Below, piece by piece: positions 37,641 through 53,414 of a DNA stretch of 64,000 nucleotides (position 1 is its first letter; each line of letters starts with the position of its first letter). Source of the DNA: Brachyhypopomus gauderio (Eukaryota > Chordata > Actinopteri > Gymnotiformes > Hypopomidae); contig NC_135212.1 in assembly GCF_052324685.1 (NCBI RefSeq), positions 46,003,712 to 46,067,711 of the forward strand. Direction: 5' to 3'. A program made the translations under genes and the position numbers. The notes beneath the pieces are model-generated. The model had not been told where the DNA came from, did not search any database, and worked only from the letters and a program-made list of their open reading frames with translations.

Positions 37641-39491
37641 TCAGAAGAAGGAGTACTGGTTGTCGATGGCCCTCGTCCGACCTCCCTCCCTGTCCTCGCT
37701 CTCGGTTCCTCCTTCCAGCTGTCGTAGGGGTGCGTCCCTCTCGCGCTCCTCACACTCCTCCGCCCCGCTGCCCCCTCCGCCCGCCAGATCCGCGTCACTG
37801 CCCCGCTCCTGCGGAGGCGTGGGGGGAGGCGGCCGTCCCGGAGGGAGCGGTGGCGGTGGGGGCTGGGGGGGGCTACGGGGTCTGCTGGTCAAGTCTGGGA
37901 GGAGGAGAGAGAGATAGAGAAAGAGGGAGAGAAACAGGGAGAGACAGAAAGATAAGAAGACAGAGGAAAGGAAAAAAGAAGAGAAGAAAAATAGCAGGAA
38001 GAGGCAAAAAAAGAGAGAAAGAAATTGGGATTGAGAGGTGAAAATAACGTGTGGTGCATAAAGATGGGAAGTTCCAGAGAAATTGAAGGGAGGAAAAGAG
38101 ACAAAAGAGAAAAAGAGGAGCTAAATGAGTCCAAGAAAAACAGGCATGGCCGTCTCCCAGTAATGGAACCAGTCAATACAGACACACAGACTCCCTACAC
38201 CCTCTCTCCACAAAGCACACACAGCTACATCAGTGGGTACATTTTAAAAATATAAAAAAAATAAAGAGATTAATTCCAGACTATAAATTCTCTTAAATCA
38301 TGTTCTTGTGGAGAAAGAGCTTGTTGTCTGTCAAACACATGAAACTACACTTGTTTAAATATGGGCTGCTGTATTGACTGTATTCCCTCGACACACAAGC
38401 TATAGTGAGCAATGTTCCATGTTATCTGGTGACCACAGGTCCAGGATGGATCTATGCAACTGAAACCCAGCCGTGAATGAGACGTTAGGCAGACAGATGT
38501 GCTCGGAGGTGAAGATGTGACCTGCTGCGGCAGCCCCTCCCCCGCACTTGTCCTCCTCATCCTTCTCTTGCTCCTCTTCTCCTCGCTAAGTTTGATCTCT
38601 CACACTCTCTCTATCTCTAAGTGCAACTGTTCACTTTGGACTAAAACCACGTTCTTCCCTGAGTCTTCCCCTTGCACGTTTGTAAAGATTTTCAGTCTTC
38701 CGCCGAGGAGAGATCAGTAGTGGTCATTAGGTCTCTTCTTACACTGCGCTATCGCAGTCTCTCCAGGTTTCCGTCTCGCTGCTAATCCTTACCTGCTACC
38801 AGTGCCGTGAGACTACCTGCTCTCCTTCTCCTCACACCTTTAGTAAACCAACTCTTTATTTTCATTCCTTCCACCTCTCTGTCTTTCTATTAAATCTGGT
38901 CTCACTTACACACAGTCAGAGATGGGGGTTGATGGAGAGTCAGGGTGGCGCGTGGTGATGACATCACAGACTGTGGGCCGGCTGCCTGCCCTGTCCCGGC
39001 CTGCGAAGATGACCCAACGACAAAACAACAGAGACAGCCAATCAGAGCTTTGGTCCGCACTGGCGGTGGGAGTAGGGGGGGGAGGCCTGAGACAGGAGAT
39101 GGGGTGTGGCGTAGATTAACACATGGTAATAAAGATTCATGATCGAGAGGAGGAGGAGAGAGAACCAGATGTGAACAGGGTGCTGAGAAGGAGACGACAT
39201 GATGCAGAAATGTATGACATGATGGTAGAGCACAGGCATAGCTGGGAGGTGAAGGAAAGGCTTCAAGAAGGATGAAACGATGAAAATGGAAAGATGGTGG
39301 TGGAGGAAGAGAGACCGAGAGCAGCGAAAGCAGGGTGGGGGAAGAGAGGAAGCAAGCAGGTGGGGTTGTGCTTTGGAGGATGGAGCAGAGCGTCACGCGG
39401 TGCTGAGGTCAGGCCATGCACGTCGACACACCCAAACACCACAGGCAATGAAACAAAGCCATGTACACTTAGCATTATGCTAACACGAGTA

Positions 39492-39524
<33 letters not shown>

Positions 39525-42500
39525 AATACCAGCATGTATACAGTCACACACTGTGCCAAAACGCATGCCATGGCTGGCGAGGGAAGGTGAGCCCTTATAT
39601 GGCTGTTTGCCTGTCATATATGGGCAGCGTCCCAGAGCCACACTTGTGTCAACTACACTGCAGTGGTGCACTCACAGGGTCACTCGTGGCAGAAAGCATT
39701 CTGACATTGCTAAGTACACCGAATGGCTTCCAAGAACACATGACAACTGGGCCAAAACGAGCCCTGTTATCCATGCCCCTACAAAGCTCCTCGAGGCTAA
39801 CGCATTCTTAGGCCCGTCAGCACGGCCCAACCCTCCAGTGGTCCACGCCGGCCCCGGGGTGTCGGTACCTGGCTGCCGGACAGCCGTGGCCCCCACGAAG
39901 CTGATGAGCGTGACGTCAGAGGCACCGCCGGACTCCAGCGGGATGGGGTGCACGCGGAAATGCTCCAGCATGTCAAAGATGGACTGGAACCAGAGATGCT
40001 GCACGCGACACTGGCCATCCTCGTTCAGGGAGAGACGCAAGTGCTGAGGGGCGAGGGAGAGAGGGAACGAGAGAGAGGGAGAGAGAGAGAGGGAACGAGA
40101 GAGAGGGAGAGAGAGAGAGGGAACGAGAGAGAGGGAGAGAGAGAGAGGGAACGAGAGAGAGGGAGAGAGAGAGAGGGAACGAGAGAGAGGGAGAGAGAGA
40201 GAGGGAACGAGAGAGAGGGAGAGAGAGAGAGGGAACGAGAGAGAGGGAACGAGAGAGAGGGAGAGAGAGAGAGGGAGAGAGAGAGAGGGAACGAGAGAGA
40301 GGGAGAGAGAGAGAGGGAACGAGAGAGAGGGAGAGAGAGAGGGAACGAGAGAGAGGGAGAGAGAGAGAGGGAACGAGAGAGAGGGAGAGAGAGAGAGGGA
40401 ACGAGAGAGAGGGAGAGAGAGAGAGGGAACGAGAGAGAGGGAGAGAGAGAGAGGGAACGAGAGAGAGGGAGAGAGAGAGAGGGAACGAGAGAGAGGGAGA
40501 GAGAGAGAGGGAACGAGAGAGAGGGAGAGAGAGAGGGAACGAGAGAGAGGGAGAGAGAGAGAGGGAACGAGAGAGAGGGAGAGAGAGAGAGGGAACGAGA
40601 GAGAGGGAGAGGGAGAGAGGGAACGAGAGAGAGGGAGAGAGAGAGGGAGAGAGAGAGAGGGAACGAGAGAGAGGGAGAGAGAGAGAGGGAACGAGAGAGA
40701 GGGAGAGAGAGAGGGAGAGAGAGAGGGAGAGAGAGAGAGGGAACGAGAGAGAGGGAGAGAGAGAGAGCGCTACTGAGAACACAACAGTGTACAGACACAC
40801 CAAAGTGCTGAAGGTAAAGGCACTAAAGAGTATGCAAAAATGATATATGATCATGTGGTTATTTTAAACTATATTATATGTATAAACATATTTTTATATC
40901 ACATATCTTGCACATGCATATTAAGCCACTACAATAATTTTAGATTTTAGAAGGAAGCATACATGGAGGTTGTATGCTATTTATGCAGTGCATACAGTAG
41001 GGATGTCCCGATCCAGCTTTTTGAATATCCGATCTGATACTGATATTTATTTGCACTTCCAATCCGATACAGATATCGGCCGATACAGATACCGGCCTAT
41101 CTGAGCATGTATTAAAGTTTAAAGTTATTTAGCCAACTTACTTTGTTGTCAAACTCATGTTTTACTCTTGATAACAAGTAGCCAGCTGAATTAGTTGTAT
41201 TTGAATAATACACAATGGTTGGTAAGGAGAAACTGACCTGTTTATTTAGCAATTAATAAACTCAAAATAGACTAAATAATAAATAACATACAGAAATGGC
41301 ATCAGTAAACCAAGGCTTAAAAAGCCATAAGTACAAATAATATTGTAAATTGTATTTTAAAAAGTGGCAGTTTGTCACGCAACATTTCTGCCAGTGTTAG
41401 TTGTGTAGGACCTTTCTTTTTGTCTTCAGTTTTCTTCATGTTGTTTATGGTGGTATTTCGCTAAATGCTTGATTAGATTGGTTGTATTAAAAGTTCTTAC
41501 AGCTTTATCACCACGCCTGACTTTACTGTGGCATATGTTGCACTCTACATCTTCATCTTTGTCGTCCTTTAAGGTAAAATAATCCCACACAACTGACATT
41601 TTTACCGATAACTTCAAATTTACATGGACGTTTTAATGGTTAGGAGATGCCACTGAGCTAAATTGGGGAGATGCTATGCTCGTGTTCTGAAGGTGTGCTG
41701 GAAAATGCGGGCCAGATTTTACTCTCTGGCGTAAACACAGCAAAAGCTGGAATGGATTATCTAAATGGGTGCGCTGGAAACCCCGGATCGGACTTTCAAA
41801 AAAAAAAAAAAAAAAAACTGGATCGGGAGTCTGGATCGGCATTTTCTCGTGCCTGCCGATCCGATACACATTTTTTGCAATTATCGGGACATGCCTAGCA
41901 TACAGTATGTCTGTAAAAAACAGGTATTAACGTCCCTGAATTTGCAGTCGACCACAACTCATTCAACAACTATGCACCTCCCTCCATCCACCTCCGCCCC
42001 CCTCCGACACCCCCCTCTCAGCTCACCTTGGCTTTGCCCTGGAAGTTGAAGGTGAGGACGTATTCTCCGCGCCTGGTCTCGCTCTGCCGCACCAGGAAGA
42101 CTCCGTGGCTGGCCAGGCCTCCCGCCAGCACTAGCTGGGCGGCCTTCAGGCGCGACAGCGTGCCGTGGAACCACTGGCACTCACTCAGGGGGTGCTCGGC
42201 CGGCTCCGACACCAAGCTCTCGGAGAACAGGAAGGAACCTGAGGGAGAGCCACAGTTGTGGACCACTAAATGTCCAGTCTGTCCCCTCAGGGCGAAATTC
42301 AGTTTTGATCTCACATGTGGTGGTTTACTCTCATCATCTTCTGTGCTCAGCAGTCCAAGGGTGACTGTGTGAGGATACCTGTGGCATCGGGGGTCTCGAC
42401 AAATGGTGTGCCAAGACTGGCTCCGCCTCCACCGAGCACCCGGCCATCGGATTCGTCGAGAGGAGCACGGGGTGGCAACTCGGGAGGCAGAGGTTCCAGC

Positions 42501-45500
42501 AGCGGAGAACCTCCCACCCCTCCATAGCACACTGCGGACACCAGACACACTGTGTAAGTAACGACCAGTCCAGGAGTTTTCCACACTCTTGATTGGACAA
42601 TACTGCCTAGCCAAATTTGAATGTTAATGTCAGAAATACACAAACAAACACTAAAAATTAAAAGCAGACAAATTAAAATTACGACACTATAACTTCACAC
42701 ACCACTACCACCAAATATACTAATATTTTCGCGTGCTGTGTGGCATTGCTAGCGTGTCCAGCACAGAACAGTGTTCTGTTTGGGCCCGGAAGCACCGTGT
42801 GTGACCCCCCCCCCCCCCCCCCCCAGTTCATAATGCCGTCGCACTGACCTTGAGAGAGGCGGTCGCTGAACTCCGGCGTGCAGCTGAGGTCGCTCTGCAC
42901 GCCGCCACAAACTCCCTCAACCTCCTCCTGCTCACTACAGTCAAGGATGAGAAGGTCTTTGAAGCACTATGGCTTTTGCGCTTTACTGATCACCACAGTC
43001 TTGTCGTACGTGATGCACGTTACGATTGTTTCAGGGGGTCGTTGTCCGCGGACGACTTTCGGCCGTCGCGATGACGGTAGGGCTGGATGTTTATCTTACC
43101 TCAGACAGACGCCGTGCCTGATGTCACTCAGCCAAGCTCTCATCTGAACCGCATCCCTGGTCTCGATCACGTACTGAACCTGCCCTTCCAGCTGAAGTTC
43201 GGAGAGAGACGGAGGTGAGACAAGAGAGAGAACAGAGAAATAAAGACAGGTGGGAGTGGAGATTAAGCTCAAACCAGTCCAAAGGGAAGGAGAGACCAGT
43301 GAGCAGGTCCCAGGAAGGAACGAAAGATGGAGAGAGTAAAACCTGGAGCATGAGAGGTGGACAGAATGCAGAGGACAGAATGCGGGGACAGGGCAGGGAC
43401 ACACCTGTAGCAGGAAGGTGTTCTCCTTGTCAGGCACCTCCAGAGCGGTGGTGCTCCTCACATCCACGATGGAGCAGCACAGGATGGTCAGTCTGGCCTT
43501 GGAGGACTACAGAGGCAGAAGAGTGCGACAGAAGTGCTGCATTTAGGTGACCTCAACTCGCCTACAACAAAGATACCTGGATCCTTCGTGTCACCAAACA
43601 GGCACAACATTTCAACTTCTTAGTAGCTATGATCAAATTATCTTAGTTGAGAGACAGAGGAAATCAGATCAGATTTTATTCCAAAGTACAACAAAGTGGT
43701 ACACTGAACCTCCGGCGCCTCTGTGGCATTACTGATATCTAGAATCAATACCATCTTCCAGAAAACTCGACAGCACGCATTTATAGGACTTTCGTTGCAT
43801 TTAGCGTTGCTGAAGCAAGTATGTGGTATGTCGAGGTGTTAAGTCAATTTTTAAAAATGGCACTTTTAGCTGTGCATTGAAAACTTAAAACTTCAATATA
43901 AAAACCTCAAGGCAAGCATTACGTTAATGTGCTTTTCTCGAAAAGCAAATGTTCAGAGTACAAAACTTCAGCCTAAGTCTTCTAGTATTTGCCTATTTAT
44001 CAGTGTCTTAACTGGTGTGACTCAGCACTCTCAATATGCAACCTCTGGAATTCATTGCTATGCTGCCATAATTTTCTCCTGAGTGATTATCTATACGGGA
44101 ATCCAGTTTCATTTACCTTGGGGGGGATGTAGAACTCCAAGAAATATTCCTGTCCTCTCTCTCCTTCCTTATCTCGCTCCTTTAGGACCAGACGACACTT
44201 GTGCCAGCGAGTGCCGCGTCCACCTATAGCGCCCCCCGTGGCCGGAGGCTGCGTAGCACCCAGCTGTCCTACGGCGGAGCCCGAGGCCGCAGCGTTGTTG
44301 TCCGTGCTGTGGTGCAGGAGTCCGAAGGAGAAGCCCGGAAAGCCGTGGGAGCCGGCGAAATCGTCTAAGGTGGAGCAGACCGTGACTCCGCCCTCTCGGA
44401 CGAGCCTCCCCGCCTTCCTGGAGAGCCCCGCGCTGCTCGGGGGCAGGGTGGAGGGCAGCGGGGCGGAGGAGGGCCCCGCGGTGGCGGACGGATGAGCGGG
44501 AGGCGGGGAGCGGGTCAGCCGGAGCTTCTCCAGCCGGTGGCTCCACTTCTCCTTCTCCCCCTCGCCGTTGCTCCTCCTGCGGTCACGAGCGTCGGAGAGC
44601 GAGAGGGAGGTGGCGCTGCTGGAGGAGGAGGGGGGCAGGGAGGAGGAGGACGAGTGGGGGAGGGACAGGGGCAGGGAGAGGGAAACGGGGAGGGAGGCCG
44701 GCGCCCCCTGCGAGGCCGCGCTCCTCTTGCCGTCCTGGAGGCCCGTGGTGTAGCTGTAGCTGGAGGGCAGCGGCGCCGGCCCGGCGGGACCGCCGCTCTG
44801 CGGGGCCTCGCTGGAGGAGGTGCGCCAGTGCAGGATGCCCCGCACGCTGCCCCGCACGCTACGGCCCACGCTGCGCAGGGAGAAGCGCTTCTTCAGCTTG
44901 GTTTTGGACGGGCCGCCCGCCACCGCGCCGCTCGCCCCCTTCGAGCCGCAGTGCAACGGCACGCCGTACGGGCTGGTGGGAGTCTGGCCGTCGTCGGCCC
45001 CGTCTGTGAGCGCCCCGCCCTCCACCTCCCCGTCTCGTCCCGCTACCTCGTCCGACTCCGCCTCCTCTCCCGTCACGGGCCCCACCCAGCTGTCCTCTTC
45101 TTCCTCCATGTCTCCGTTGCCGGGCAAGATGCCGGGATACTGTTTAACCGTCAACGCCCTCTCTTCCCTCCGCCCATTGTTGCCACCCATCGAGGAGGAG
45201 CAAGATGATGAAGAGGAAGGGGGCAGAATTTGCGTGTGAGTGTACGAGTCCTGAAAAGCTGCAGGGTTCTGGAATCTCTCGCCACCCTGACCATCCAATC
45301 CCTTTCTAGCTGGCAAAGGTTTGGGCGGAGCCCGTACGTGAGTGGGCAGGCAAGGGGCAGCGGCCTCGGAGGGCAGCAGGGGCGGAGACGTTGCCTCCTC
45401 TTCCAACGACGTGCCGTCTGATTGGGCGACCCAGTTGACGGTGCCCTCCCTCCCCGCGCCGCTTCCCTCCAGTTCGCTCTCAAAGTGTTGGACAAACCGG

Positions 45501-45844
45501 TCTGTGAAGCGGCGGCAGAAAGCAGCAGCGGAATCGGGGGAGTAATGTGGGTTCTCCAGCAAAAAAGCCCGGAAGTGGCGGGCGAAATCGCCAGCCGCCA
45601 CCCGGGCGTGGAGCTCACAGAACTCGGTCCAGCTAAGGCAGGGGGAGGGCGAGGGCGTGGGAGTGTCCGACAGAGAAGACAGCGGCTGTCCGGCGGAGGC
45701 CGGAGGAGGCAAGGGTGGTGGTCGTGGAGAAAGGGGCAGCAGTGAGGGAGAAGGCGGAGAGGGGGAGGGGGACGGGGACGGTGGAAGAGGGGAGGAGCTT
45801 GTGGCAGCCCGCGGGCTGGGGGGGGTCAACAGGGAGCCGTTCAT
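37641..45844 (-). CDS. sh2b1: SH2B adapter protein 1, 8 exons (long C-terminal form)
   Basis: Exons from the start: 44117-45844, 43405-43506, 43100-43191, 42849-42934, 42379-42531, 42027-42238, 39869-40043, 37641-37894; 933 residues in frame. SH2B1 is an adaptor that binds JAK2 and insulin, leptin and Trk receptors. Domains: Pro/Ser-rich N-terminus; dimerisation helices ([34 protein letters not shown]); basic block [19 protein letters not shown] domain across exons 1-3 ([31 protein letters not shown]); Pro-rich [12 protein letters not shown]2 domain across exons 6-7 with the phosphotyrosine-binding FLVRQSE; tail ending [10 protein letters not shown], a possible phosphotyrosine site. Exon 1 is very GC-rich. 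The ATG starts MNGSLL (human MNGAPS). An optional exon at 38910-39000 changes the tail. Human SH2B1 also lies near ATXN2L. Confidence 0.95.
38910..39000 (-). CDS. sh2b1: sh2b1 optional penultimate exon giving a short C-terminus
   Basis: This 91-base exon has a good acceptor (atcttcgcag) and donor (gtaagt). Its inclusion shifts the last exon into another frame that ends at a TAG at 37873-37875. The tail then reads [13 protein letters not shown] ... PISDCVLDQQTP, about 886 residues in all. It resembles a human SH2B1 tail recalled as GREQAGSHAGVCE ... GASDCVTDHLP, so it is very likely a real, old alternative form. Confidence 0.75.
40047..40767. repeat. GA-rich minisatellite next to sh2b1 exon 7
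   Basis: About 720 bases of GAGAGAGAGGGA units with GGGAACGAGAGA recurring about every 28-30 bases. On the sh2b1 strand it is one long pyrimidine tract ending at the acceptor cgcccctcag of exon 39869-40043. Confidence 0.96.
40998..41897 (-). mobile_element. hAT-type DNA transposon, internally deleted, BED-finger ORF kept (second copy)
   Basis: Perfect 8-bp duplication GCATACAG at 40990-40997 and 41898-41905. Ends TAGGGATGTCCCGAT and (inverted) TAGGCATGTCCCGAT. The minus frame at 41426-41617 encodes the same BED finger ([20 protein letters not shown]) and stops at the same region as the copy at 6674-7529. It lies in sh2b1 intron 6, in the same orientation as sh2b1. An A-run of about 19 bases sits near 41800. 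Confidence 0.88.
42805..42824. repeat. poly-C tract in sh2b1 intron 4
   Basis: About 20 C on the plus strand, a G-run in the sh2b1 transcript, 24 bases downstream of the exon 4 donor. Confidence 0.9.
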
Positions 45845-47379
45845 ATCTGGCTAAATGAGTGACTGATTCACAGTGATGTGAAAACTGATCACCGAAGCCT
45901 CCCAATCAAGGACCGAGCGACTGTAGAAGTGGACACTAGGTCCGTTCATCAGGTAAAGTTTTACGCAGCTCGGATGTCTGGGAAAAGTAACGAGCCAAAA
46001 AACATGCGATGATTGTCTCCCCCCATTTAAAGATTAAAAAAGGACTGAGCTCTTGGTTGAAAATGGTGCTCTAGAATAGTTGATTCACTCTGCATAAAGC
46101 AGCACTTGCAGATTTAAATATAGACATCTGCGTGCCGAGTGACTTCAAAATATATCAAAAGATTGATGGAGCACTAGTGCTGAGTGAGAAGTGAAGCTGT
46201 CTACAAGAGTATTCCTTCTTTGGTGGTCTCGTTCCTTCAAGGCCCTACAAGCAACCAGAGGACTGGATCCATGGCCTACAGTAACACAAGAAACAAGTCA
46301 CCGTGTAAGCAGCCATTCATAAGAAGCTGTTACATGTACTATTGATACACTAGCAACGTACGCACAAGCAAAACAACCAGCTACAAATTCAGCAAAAAAT
46401 GTATTGGGGACAAATGTATGATGCCCCGTTCTGGAACATTCCCGTGTTTGAAAATAACAATAGTATTGTGCCACGGACAAGAACATGGGCGCCATCATTG
46501 AAAATACAATTTTACTACTAATAATAATACATATATTGTAATTATATAATTGTAATATATATAATTTATATGGAAGAACAACATTTTATATTTAGCATCT
46601 TGTACTTTGCCTTGCTCAGGCCCAGTTGACTGATGGATCAAAGGTCTCTCTTTGTTACAGCATTGTCAATTATAAATATTTAAATCAACGTTTATTTAAA
46701 GCAACCTAAGTGCCTCTTACAAACCCTACAGGTTACAGAATCTCTTTCAATTCCACATTGTATTATGGGTGTACATAGACCTTCAACACACCAAAAAAGA
46801 AAAAAACTGAACGGTTAAGAAAATGTTATAATAGTGATTGTTAATGTTAAATTGTTAATGTACAATGTTAAGTACAGTAGCTACACTATAGAAAGGCATG
46901 CCTAAATATTATTTTAAAACTAATGAGACGCTGACATCAACTCCTGGTTTACATTATGTTGTTTTTTTTCTTAAGATTTTGTGTTCTTCTTTAACACATT
47001 ACTGATTTAGCATAGCCAACGAAACTGTTAATCGACTAGACGACGCACGGCCATTTGTAACAAGTTATTGTGCCTGAGTATAATGAAAGATCAGTTGATG
47101 ATTTGACAGACCGGGACCAGCTAATCCAGCGCCCTCGCTAGCAGGCGCCTAATTGTTTTTGTAGCGACCCAATTGTGGCATTTCTTCAATTAGCGCGTTA
47201 GCAAGACATCCCGGTGACAAGCTTACACGCCTGTACGACATTTACAAAAAAACAAAATCACATCCCTCAGATGACTCGACGGCTGCTCCAAACCCACAAA
47301 GTCAAACGTGTTGACACTTCACAATAACTGAACCCGTTCACGTAAGCTGGTCGCCCTAACCAAAACATTAAAAGCGCCC
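45845..47379. other. sh2b1 5' intron or UTR sequence
   Basis: Candidate acceptors tctacag and tcccag on the minus strand lie within about 150 bases of the sh2b1 ATG. The rest is AT-rich with no recognisable gene or mobile element. Confidence 0.35.
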
Positions 47380-48170
47380 CCCGGCGGTGGCTCACCATTT
47401 TCGGCTCCGTCTGTAACTCGAGACCGAGGCCTTCCTTGTGTAGCGGGACGGCTAGCGTTAGACGACGGGGAAAACCACGGACGAGCCTCACACTCGGGCC
47501 CGCTCGCGGTAGCATGTAGTGTGGAGATAAACACTGGCTAGGTGGGCTGTAAAACTTAATAAGTTAATATTTTAATATTAATTTCTTGATATTTTACTAA
47601 GTTACGACCAACGGTGCAACGTTGAGTCATTCGTGTTTATACTATTGACGTAAAATAGTCACGTAAATGATAAAATAGCTAGCATGCTAACAATGTCAAT
47701 ATTGTGAGCTAAGTAGCGTCTCGGCTAACTTTAACAGCCTGCCTATGCGACTTGTGCTATGCGCATTAGCCAGTTTTCCATCTTTTAGTGGATGTTTTGT
47801 TCAGACACAGTAAGTTTACTGGAGAAATGGCGCTACCGTTGACCCACCTTCTTGCTCAAAATAGTCGGCATTTGAAATCGAAAGTGGAACCTGCGTTAAA
47901 AAAAATAAAATTAACTGAGCGAACCACGAAGCCTATGAGCTCACGTAGCCTGCTAGGCTAGCCGTCCACACCGAGCCACTTGTACGTCTGTTACTTTTTT
48001 GCTGTGTCGCAAACGTATAGCATGATAGCTAACTCCAGCTAGGTGGCTAACATGGCTAGCTGCACCAGTGAGCCAGTGTTTTTCCCTTCAATATCGGCCC
48101 TCGCGGCCGCTGTCTTCACTTTCACCTCACGCCTTTTGGGCAATTGGCGGCGAACGTGTCACGTAATCTC
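47380..48170 (-). promoter_or_regulatory. sh2b1: promoter and non-coding exon region of sh2b1
   Basis: GC-rich island between AT-rich flanks. On the minus strand, donors follow GCCGAAAATG (gtgagc, near 47394) and GAGCAAGAAG (gtgggt, near 47850), as for alternative non-coding first exons. ATGGCG words, common in TATA-less promoters, are present. Inferred from position and composition. Confidence 0.35.
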
Positions 48171-51989
<3,819 letters not shown>

Positions 51990-52147
51990 GGATCTACTGA
52001 GGGCCACGATTCCCTTCCCAAAATGGCGCCTTTCTAAGACCCCCGGTTAAAGCCCCCTCACTTCCCTGATGACGCGGCCCTACGCGCCTGTCCAATTTCC
52101 GCCGACCGAAATCTGTTGTTGAATGTACCGTTCTGTGCAGGTTCGGG
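51990..52147 (+). promoter_or_regulatory. pitpnb: promoter and 5' UTR region of pitpnb
   Basis: Sharp rise in GC immediately upstream of the start codon, with AAAATGGCGCC near 52019 (YY1-like), TGATGACGCGG near 52069 (ATF/CRE-like) and TCCAATTT near 52090 (CCAAT). No TATA box. Inferred from sequence words only. Confidence 0.45.
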
Positions 52148-52737
52148 ATGGTACTCGTCAAAGAATAGTGAGTAACCGCCGCTATATAACAGTGTCGTGG
52201 TCACGTACGCCGATCGGTTTTTGATAAAAGTAGACGCTGTTTTTCATGTGCCGTTCAGTGGAGTGAGTGAGTGGAGTAGCCGACCCATCTGCGCTAGCAT
52301 TAGCGGCTAGCCTGCCTGCTAACGTTAGCAAAGCTAGCGAGTCATCTGTGTTTGATTTATCTGGCGGCGTATCATAAAGACACCGGTACAGACACGCAGC
52401 TGTGTAGAATAGCCCACTAGTTACATATAAATATATATATTTATAAAATGTACGTGGCGTATTGCGCTGCTGAGTGTCAGAGAAACAGCGTGGTAAGCGA
52501 ACTAACGGGATTGATTGCTGGTTCACGCCCGGTACCGGAGGGAGGCGTCGGGGTGTCCGGTGTTGGCCAGCTAGCGGTACGTCCGTTATCCTCCAGGGAT
52601 CATGTTTACGAGTGATTGTTTCTTCTCGCCTTCTTTTCTTCCAGCCAGGTGGTATTGCCATGTTCAGTAGAAGAGGTAAGTTCAAGTCGCGATGCCGATA
52701 AACATAAAACATTTAACACTTTTATGTGTGTGTGAGA

Positions 52738-52768
<31 letters not shown>

Positions 52769-53375
52769 TTAAGATACTTACGTAATCCATACCCGTTCCC
52801 CAGTACCAGGTTGGCCAACTGTACTCGGTAGCAGAGGCCAGTAAGAACAACACTGGGGGGGGAGAAGGGATCGAAGTCCTTCGAAATGAACCGTACGAGA
52901 AAGAAGGAGAAAAGGGCCAATACACCCACAAAATCTACCACATACACAGGTACGTGCTTCTTTGGCCATCACCTAGATCTACTGTCTCTGAAAATGCTGC
53001 TTGTTAAACATTAAACACGTTGAAAGTGGAACCCCCCCCCCCCCCTTTGATGTATGTTTCACATTTTCAGCTAAAGATGTAATGCGGTCTGTCTGTTCCA
53101 CGTTCTTCACATACACAAACCTAAAGATGATCCTGGCTGCTGTCACTTTACATCACCCAACTCACTCAGTCTTTTGGATGTGTTATGTGCGGAGGGACCT
53201 GTTATGACGTTCCTCTCTCCTTCACAGCAAGGTGCCCAGCTTCATTCAGATGTTTGCCCCAGAAGGAGCCCTGGTCTTTCATGAGAAAGCATGGAACGCC
53301 TATCCCTACTGCCGCACGAGTCAGTACCTTAACATTACCACAGAAGTTTAAAAGGGCTATTTGTGATAGCATAAT

Positions 53376-53414
<39 letters not shown>

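Noticed and set aside
39948-40854. Open frames of 257-293 codons on both strands made of Arg-Glu or Ser-Leu repeats
   Set aside because: They are translations of the GA-rich minisatellite next to sh2b1 exon 7. Open in several frames because the unit lacks stop codons; no domain or start context supports a gene.
52447-52495. Short frame [15 protein letters not shown] ending at a gtaagc donor, resembling the start of a THAP domain
   Set aside because: Only about 15 residues long, no downstream exon with the rest of a THAP domain was found, and it lies within pitpnb intron 1. Chance is the simpler reading.
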